NCBI RefSeq assembly: GCF_016806065.1
Contig: NZ_CP032405.1
Location: forward strand, 1,330,001 to 1,394,000
Origin: Rhizobium rosettiformans
GTDB lineage: Bacteria > Pseudomonadota > Alphaproteobacteria > Rhizobiales > Rhizobiaceae
DNA: 64,000 nt
Reading direction: 5' to 3'
Under the pieces are notes generated by a model, which did no database searches, was not told where the DNA came from, and worked only from the letters and a program-made list of their open reading frames with translations. This document shows positions 58,857 to 64,000 of the stretch, one piece after another; positions within the stretch are counted from its first letter, which is position 1; every line of letters starts with the position of its first letter. The translations under genes were made by a program, and so were the position numbers.

Positions 58857-60331
58857 CGAAGGTAGCCCCCCTCGGCGATCAGCGTGGCCCAGCCCAGCGG
58901 GCTGAACGGCAACGAGGCGAAGATGCCTGCCCCCAGCGATACCAGGGCCGTCAACGCGGCGGGCAGGATCAGCATCCGGTCGCGGGTGGTGGCCAGCTCG
59001 CGGATGGCGGGCCGGTCGGCCGGCGGTGGCAACAGCCAGGCGCGGTAGAGGAGCGGCAGGAAATAGGCGGCGTTCAACAGCGATGACCCCGCCAGCACCG
59101 CGACTACCCAGGCCGCATCCGATTGCAGCGCCCCGATCCCCAGATACCATTTCGAGAGGAAGCCCGCGACCGGCGGCATCCCGATCATCCCCAGCGCCCC
59201 CACCGAGAACGCCGCCATCGTCACCGGCATCTGCCGCCCGGCACCGTCGAGATCGGCAATCGCCTTGATCCCCATCCGGTTCGCCAGCGCGCCCGCGCAC
59301 ATGAACAGCGTGATCTTCATGATGCCCTGATGCACCAGATGCACCAGCCCGCCGATCACCGCGAAAGGCCCGATCAGGCTGGCACCCAGCACGATGTAGC
59401 TGACCTGGCTGACGGTGGAATAGGCCAGCCGCTTCTTCAGGTCTCTCTGCATCAGCGCCCGGACCGAGCCGTAAAGGATCGTCACCGAAGCCAGCGCCGC
59501 CAGCGGCACGCCAAGGCCCAGTTCGGCCACGGTGCCGATGCCGTAGACATCATAGATCATCCGCACGATGCCGAAGGCCCCGGCCTTGACCACCGCCACG
59601 GCGTGCAAAAGCGCGCTGACCGGGGCGGGGGCGGCCATCGCCTCGGGCAGCCAGCCGTGGAAGGGGAAGATCGCGGCCTTCACCCCCAGCCCGCCGATGC
59701 ACAGGATGAAGATCAGCGTCAGGGTCAGCGCGGGAACGCCGGCAAGGTCCGGCGGGGTGGCGAACTCGATTGGGCCGACCAGCGATTGCAGCCAGAGGAT
59801 CCCGGCCAGGAAAGCGACGCTGCCGGCCAGCGTGTAGGTCAGGTAGATCCGCCCGGCCCTGAGCGATTTTTCGTCGCCCTTGTGCGCGACCAGTGGCCAG
59901 GTCGCCAGCGTCAGGAGTTCGTAGAACAGGAAAAAGGTGATCGCGGTGCCCGACATCGCCACGCCGGTCGCCGCCAGCACGCAGAGGTTGAAAAAGCCGA
60001 AGAAGCGCGGCAGGTTCGGACCCCGGTCGAAATAGGCGATGGCGTAGATCGTGGTCAGAAGCCACAAGAACACCGACAGCGTCACGAACAGAAGCGCCAG
60101 CGGGTCCAGCCGCAGAACGAAATCATGGCCGGGCAGGAACTCGTAGCGCCATTCGAACACGAGGCCCGCCTCGGCCTGCATAAGCAGATAGGTCACCACC
60201 ACAAGCTTGACGCAAGCCACGCCAAGGTTCGCGGCATTGCGCCAGGCCGAAAGCCGTTCCGGCAGGGCAAAGCTGACCACGGCGGCGGCCAGCGGCAAGA
60301 GGATCAGAGCCAAGGGCGCGAAGGTCATCAT
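58853..60331 (-). CDS. Mrp/Mnh antiporter subunit D-like (NuoM-like)
   Basis: 492 aa. Proton-antiporter domain with helix-5 Glu (FFLFYELLTLATWPL), helix-7 Lys (GGLGVKAAIFPFHGWLPEAM), and LAYSTVSQVSYIVLGASL. Inner-membrane ion-translocating subunit. Overlaps both neighbours by 4 bp. Confidence 0.9.
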   Translation of the reverse strand: MMTFAPLALILLPLAAAVVSFALPERLSAWRNAANLGVACVKLVVVTYLLMQAEAGLVFEWRYEFLPGHDFVLRLDPLALLFVTLSVFLWLLTTIYAIAYFDRGPNLPRFFGFFNLCVLAATGVAMSGTAITFFLFYELLTLATWPLVAHKGDEKSLRAGRIYLTYTLAGSVAFLAGILWLQSLVGPIEFATPPDLAGVPALTLTLIFILCIGGLGVKAAIFPFHGWLPEAMAAPAPVSALLHAVAVVKAGAFGIVRMIYDVYGIGTVAELGLGVPLAALASVTILYGSVRALMQRDLKKRLAYSTVSQVSYIVLGASLIGPFAVIGGLVHLVHQGIMKITLFMCAGALANRMGIKAIADLDGAGRQMPVTMAAFSVGALGMIGMPPVAGFLSKWYLGIGALQSDAAWVVAVLAGSSLLNAAYFLPLLYRAWLLPPPADRPAIRELATTRDRMLILPAALTALVSLGAGIFASLPFSPLGWATLIAEGGYLR

Positions 60332-61782
60332 GGCGCGGGTTCCGGCAGGATTGCCGCAGGTTCGGCCCAGGGCGCGGCGATCGCCGACAGCTCGACCAGT
60401 GCTGTGCCGCCAAAGCCCATCACGATGGCCAGCCCCGCCAGTGCCAGCGGCGCGGCCGTGCGCAAGCCGCTGGTGACCGGCGCGCGCGGGGTTGTCGCGG
60501 GGGCAAAGCAGGCCGCGAGCGCGCCGAAAAGATAGACCGCCGCCAGAAGCCCGCCCAGGATCAGCACCCCGGCGTATAGGTAGGCGCCCTGCTCGATCGC
60601 GGCGGTCAGGAGGAGGAACTTGGCCGTGAACCCGCCCGAGGGCGGCAGCCCCATCAGCGACACCGCCGCCAGCCCGAAGGCAGTGACGGTCAGCGGCATC
60701 GCCTGCGCCAGCCCGCCCAGATCGGCGATCCGGTCTCCGGCGGCGGCCTTCAGCATCAGCCCGGCGGCAAGGAACATCGCGGCCTTGGCCAGCATGTGCG
60801 CCACCGCCTGCAAGGTCATCCCGGCCCAGGCGTCGCCGGGGTCAATGGCCCCCGCGACCAGCGGAAAGGCCAGGAACAGATAGCCGACCTGCGCAACTGT
60901 CGAATAGGCCACCAGCGCCTTCAGCCGGTCCTGCCGCATCGCCTGGACCGAGCCGTAAAGCACCGCCGCGGCGCCAAGCCCGCCCAGCACCTGCAGCGCG
61001 GCCGGGCCGGTGATGGCGGGGAAAGCCTCGAACCACAGCCGCACCAGGATGACGAAACCCAGCTTGACCGCGATCGCCGACAAAAGCGCGCTGGCCGGGG
61101 CCGGGGCGGCGGCATGGGCGGGCGGCAGCCAGCCATGCATCGGGAACAGCGCCGCCTTGATCAAAAGCCCCGCCGTCATCAGCCCCAGCGCCATGAGCGT
61201 CGCGAGATCAGGCTCGGCCAGCTGCGCCAGCAGGGTCACGTCCACCGTGTCGTAGCGTGCCACGATCAGCGCCACGCCCAGAAGATAGGCCAGCGAGCCG
61301 AGGAGCGCGATCATGAAATAGCGCAGTGCCGCCGCCAGCGAGCCCATCGCCGCCAGTGCCACCGCGGCCAGGCTGACCATCTCGAGCGTGACGTAAAGGT
61401 TGAAGAGATCGGTGGTCAGGAACCCCGCATTCGCCCCGGCCCATAGCAGGTAGACCAGCGGCCAGAAGGTCTCGGCCTGGGCGGCGTGGCCGGGCTTTTC
61501 CGGCGGCTCGGCCAGCGCATGCAGCCCGACCGCGCCGATCACCAGGGCGGTGGTCAGGATCATCAGCCGCGCCACCCCGTCGGCGCGCAGCAGGACGCCC
61601 AGCGGCAGCTCCCACTGGCCGACCAGATAGGCGGCATCGGGCGGCAAAAGCGCCAGCCACAGCGCCAGCCCCGCTATCAGCGGTGCCGCCAGCAGGATCA
61701 GCCAGCGCGCCGCCCGGCCCAGCATCAGCGCCGCCACCATGCAGCAAAGCGGCACGGCCACCACAAGGTCAAGCGGGCTCAT
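60328..61782 (-). CDS. mnhD: Mrp/Mnh antiporter subunit D
   Basis: 484 aa, MSPLDLVVAVPLCCMVAALM. Helix-5 Glu in LYVTLEMVSL, helix-7 Lys in LLIKAALFPMHGWLPPAHAA, plus LVAYSTVAQVGYLFLAFPLV. Placed between subunit C and a second D-like protein, as in Mrp-type operons. Confidence 0.88.
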   Translation of the reverse strand: MSPLDLVVAVPLCCMVAALMLGRAARWLILLAAPLIAGLALWLALLPPDAAYLVGQWELPLGVLLRADGVARLMILTTALVIGAVGLHALAEPPEKPGHAAQAETFWPLVYLLWAGANAGFLTTDLFNLYVTLEMVSLAAVALAAMGSLAAALRYFMIALLGSLAYLLGVALIVARYDTVDVTLLAQLAEPDLATLMALGLMTAGLLIKAALFPMHGWLPPAHAAAPAPASALLSAIAVKLGFVILVRLWFEAFPAITGPAALQVLGGLGAAAVLYGSVQAMRQDRLKALVAYSTVAQVGYLFLAFPLVAGAIDPGDAWAGMTLQAVAHMLAKAAMFLAAGLMLKAAAGDRIADLGGLAQAMPLTVTAFGLAAVSLMGLPPSGGFTAKFLLLTAAIEQGAYLYAGVLILGGLLAAVYLFGALAACFAPATTPRAPVTSGLRTAAPLALAGLAIVMGFGGTALVELSAIAAPWAEPAAILPEPAP

Positions 61783-62117
61783 GAAGCGCCCCTTGCGTTA
61801 TCGTCGGCGGCAGGTTTCGCCGCCGCCCGCGTCTCGGCCTGCCGCACGATCATCGCCGCGCCGAAGGCGGTCAGCGCGACCGCGACGACGATGCCGGTTA
61901 TGACCAGCGCCTGCGGAAAGGGATCGGTCGCGTCGGGGCCGCGGCCAAGGCTGCCCAGGATCAGGAAGATTCCGGCCCCGACCACGTTGACTGCCAGCAG
62001 CTGGCGCAAGGGGTGGCGCTGGGTGATGAAGGCGTAAAGCCCTAGACCCACCAGCACCGCGCCGGTCAGGGCATAAAGATGCCCGGCGGACAGGATGTCG
62101 GACAGCGGCAAGTCCAT
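61779..62117 (-). CDS. mnhC: Mrp/Mnh antiporter subunit C (NuoK-like)
   Basis: 112 aa with three hydrophobic segments: HLYALTGAVLVGLGLYAFIT, NVVGAGIFLILGSL and ALVITGIVVAVALTAFGAAM, the last being the conserved NuoK/MnhC signature (DPFPQALVITGIVV). ATGA overlap with mnhD. Confidence 0.92.
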   Translation of the reverse strand: MDLPLSDILSAGHLYALTGAVLVGLGLYAFITQRHPLRQLLAVNVVGAGIFLILGSLGRGPDATDPFPQALVITGIVVAVALTAFGAAMIVRQAETRAAAKPAADDNARGAS

Positions 62118-62118
62118 C

Positions 62119-63081
62119 TCAGCCCTTCCCTTCCGGGTTTGGGTCCGACGCGCCGGGGACCGGCGGGCCGGCCACCAGCAAGGCCAGCGTCACCCCGATC
62201 GACAGGAAAAGGGCGTATTCGATTATCACGATCAGCGCCTTGGCCATCCCCTCGGGATAGACCAGCAGGCCGCCCGCCGCGATCCCGGCCAGCCCGATCG
62301 CCAGGAACACCGCCGGCCCCAGCACCAGTGCCGCGCGCAGCAGCGGCCGGTCGCTGGACGGCAGGCCGATGGTGCCGCCCATCGCCGCCACCAGAAGGCC
62401 GCCCGCCAGGACCGTCCCGGCCTGGAAGGCGCCGCCCGGCAGGTCCGATCCGGCCCAGACCAGATAGGCCGCCATCACCAGCGCCACCGGCAGGAGCAGC
62501 TGGCCGAAGGTGCCCGCAACCCGGCGCATCGGCGCATCCGTCATGCCGGGATCGGCGGGGCGGCCGGGCCAGGCCCCCGCCGGGGCCAGCGACCAGACCG
62601 CGACCAGCGCGCCCAGAAGGACGAAGCTTTCCAAGAGCGTGTCATAGGCGCGGAAGGCCAGCAGGACGCCCGTCACCCGGTTCTCGATGCCAAGCCCCGG
62701 CATCAGCGGTGCCACCACCCGGTCCAGCCCGCTTTCGGGCGGGATCGAAAGCACCGCCGCCGCCAGCAGGACCACGAACCCCGCGCAGGCGGCAAGGGCC
62801 CCCAGCCGCAGCAACAGGGGCGAGCCGGTGGATGTCGCGGCATCCCCCAAGGCCAGCAGCCGCGCCCGCGCCAGGATCAGAAGGACCCCGGTGACGCCCG
62901 CGCCGATGGCGATCTCGGCCAGCGCCACGTTTACGGCATCTAGCCCCAGCCAGGCTAGGCCCATCAGGTTGCCGAAGGCGATGAAGAAGGCGATCGCGGC
63001 CAGTGCGTCGCGCACGAACAGCGCGATGGCCGCAGTGCCGAGGATCATCAGGCACAGGATGAGGTCGAAGGCGAAGGTCAT
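62119..63081 (-). CDS. Fused antiporter subunit: MbhD/MnhA-C-terminal (DUF4040) + MnhB
   Basis: 320 aa. Residues 1-~85 are a DUF4040/MbhD-like unit (DALAAIAFFIAFGNLMGLAW, VALAEIAIGAGVTGVLLILA) that in classic Mrp systems forms the end of MrpA. Residues ~185-320 are MnhB (YLVWAGSDLPGGAFQAGTVL). A linker with two further hydrophobic segments joins them. Starts at 63081, overlapping the MnhG stop. This fused layout is typical of seven-gene Mrp-like operons that lack full-length MrpA. Confidence 0.87.
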   Translation of the reverse strand: MTFAFDLILCLMILGTAAIALFVRDALAAIAFFIAFGNLMGLAWLGLDAVNVALAEIAIGAGVTGVLLILARARLLALGDAATSTGSPLLLRLGALAACAGFVVLLAAAVLSIPPESGLDRVVAPLMPGLGIENRVTGVLLAFRAYDTLLESFVLLGALVAVWSLAPAGAWPGRPADPGMTDAPMRRVAGTFGQLLLPVALVMAAYLVWAGSDLPGGAFQAGTVLAGGLLVAAMGGTIGLPSSDRPLLRAALVLGPAVFLAIGLAGIAAGGLLVYPEGMAKALIVIIEYALFLSIGVTLALLVAGPPVPGASDPNPEGKG

Positions 63082-63404
63082 CGCAGGCCGCCGTCCGGCG
63101 CGCTGTCGGCATCGTCCAGGCGGGCCTCGTCCAGGCGGGCGCGCCGGGCCAGCAGCTGCGAGGTAGTGCCCGCCGCGATCACCGCGAAAAGCCAGACCAG
63201 CGCGATCTTGGCCGCCACCGCCAGCGACCCGCCGTAAATCGCCGCAGCCAGCGCCATCAGCGCAAGGCCAAGGTTGTCTGCCTTGGTCAGCGCGTGCAGC
63301 CGCGAGGCGGTGTCGGGAAAGCGCAAGAGCCCCAGCGAGCCCGCGGCGTAGAAGGCCAGCCCTGCGCCGAGGAGCGCCAGCACCGCCAGATCGATCCAGC
63401 TCAT
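63078..63404 (-). CDS. mnhG: Mrp/Mnh antiporter subunit G
   Basis: 108 aa, MSWIDLAVLALLGAGLAFYA, with the MnhG signature LGLLRFPDTASRLHALTKAD and a third hydrophobic segment (IALVWLFAVIAAGTTSQLLA). ATGA overlaps on both sides. Confidence 0.93.
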   Translation of the reverse strand: MSWIDLAVLALLGAGLAFYAAGSLGLLRFPDTASRLHALTKADNLGLALMALAAAIYGGSLAVAAKIALVWLFAVIAAGTTSQLLARRARLDEARLDDADSAPDGGLR

Positions 63405-63667
63405 TCCTTTGCCCCGGGTTTCGCGGTGCCACGCACGAAGGCGGTCACCGCAATGGCCGCCAGCAGCGTGCCGATCAGCGCCGCGTCGAGGAAGGCCGCA
63501 TCTCCACGCGCCGCGCCAAGGACGACGGCGACGCCGATCACCCCGGTGCCGGCAAGCTGGGCGGCCATGATCCGCTCGACCGGGCCGGGCCCGCGCCAGC
63601 AGCGCACCAGCGCCGCCGCGACGGTCAAGAGCAGGAAGATCGCGACAAGGGTGAACCAGTCAGCCAT
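63401..63667 (-). CDS. mnhF: Mrp/Mnh antiporter subunit F
   Basis: 88 aa from MADWFTLVAIFLLLTVAAAL; signature RCWRGPGPVERIMAAQLAGT. Overlaps mnhE upstream and mnhG downstream. Confidence 0.92.
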   Translation of the reverse strand: MADWFTLVAIFLLLTVAAALVRCWRGPGPVERIMAAQLAGTGVIGVAVVLGAARGDAAFLDAALIGTLLAAIAVTAFVRGTAKPGAKE

Positions 63668-64000
63668 GCGTCGCACCATATTCAGTGATGCGGCTGTCGA
63701 ACAGACCGTGGATACGGGTTTCGTCGGCTTGAACCTCGCCCGGCGTGAAATTCGGCAGATACAGGACGTGTATGTCCATTTCGCCGTCGCCCGGTCCGGC
63801 GGACAACGTGCCTGGCAGGATGCTGATCAGCCCCCCCAACAGAACATTGGCCGCGTCATGCCGGCTCGACAAGGGGATGTCGACCCAACCTGGCGAAATC
63901 GGCAGGCGTGGATCGAAAGCACGTCGCGCGACGTCCAGCCCACCCAACCCGCTGTGCACCAGAAACCGGGGCAGTATCGCCGCCGCGCGCCAAACGACAA
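63660..64000 (-). CDS. mnhE: Mrp/Mnh antiporter subunit E, C-terminal part (runs off window)
   Basis: At least 113 residues, continuing past the right edge. ANVLLGGLISILPGTLSAGP and the terminal HVLYLPNFTPGEVQADETRI match the C-terminal soluble domain of MnhE. First of the seven genes seen here; the operon promoter is outside. Confidence 0.88.
   Translation of the reverse strand, partial: VVWRAAAILPRFLVHSGLGGLDVARRAFDPRLPISPGWVDIPLSSRHDAANVLLGGLISILPGTLSAGPGDGEMDIHVLYLPNFTPGEVQADETRIHGLFDSRITEYGATHG

Noticed and set aside
57130..63432. Many long alternative ORFs in both strands of the antiporter region
   Set aside because: High GC makes stop codons rare; only the frames with hydrophobic segments and ATGA overlaps are coherent genes.

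Overview
The window looks like an accessory region of an alphaproteobacterium, most likely Hyphomicrobiales (Brucella/Ochrobactrum/Rhizobium-type). The evidence is the 23S-5S-tRNA-fMet order at the left edge, a recombinase whose 3' end is formed by the tRNA gene, an RHE_PE00001-type gene and an ietAS pair. Later blocks (about 31.9-40.1 kb and 56.7-64 kb) resemble Rhodobacterales/Paracoccus gene sets and are visibly more GC-rich on the right. This assignment rests on recognition by eye, not on a search.

Layout. 1-1579: end of an rRNA operon (23S, 5S, terminator, tRNA-fMet). 1536-15390: an integrated element that begins with a large serine recombinase overlapping the tRNA. It carries small unknown genes set among a repeated intergenic motif, one IS91-type element (copy 1), a DUF3102-like gene, and a compact four-gene operon at 10683-15069: a PD-(D/E)XK nuclease-like protein, a small protein, an AAA+ ATPase, and an M41 (FtsH-type) metalloprotease that carries the missing AAA lid. 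That operon is the best candidate for an undescribed system. 15391-27069: an RHE_PE00001-family gene cut into a 14-codon head and a 1.1-kb body by a 10.5-kb array of three tandem IS66-type elements, two of which carry an IS91-type element at the same internal site.

27243-30505: an ietA/ietS pair (AAA ATPase plus subtilisin-like protease), a known type of defence/plasmid-stability module. ietS is cut by an IS6-family element and fused in frame to its transposase. 30506-36823: IS6 and IS1380 copies and fragments around a DUF1269 gene and a truncated DUF900 hydrolase gene. 37012-40141: HdeD-like, patatin-like and GntP-family genes.

40145-56729: three Tn3-family transposons in a broken nest. These are the end of Tn3-C, a truncated Tn3-A copy, Tn3-B split by an IS110-type insertion, a 4.3-kb segment with an ABC permease pair and two alpha/beta hydrolases, then a complete Tn3-A. 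56730-64000: an SDR gene truncated by Tn3-A, then a tightly overlapping minus-strand Mrp/Mnh-type cation/proton antiporter operon that runs off the right edge.

I saw no CRISPR array, no conjugation genes and no antibiotic-resistance gene. Most of the window is a record of repeated insertion, tandem duplication and IS-mediated deletion. The functional cargo is the nuclease/AAA/M41 operon, ietA with a damaged ietS, and the antiporter operon.
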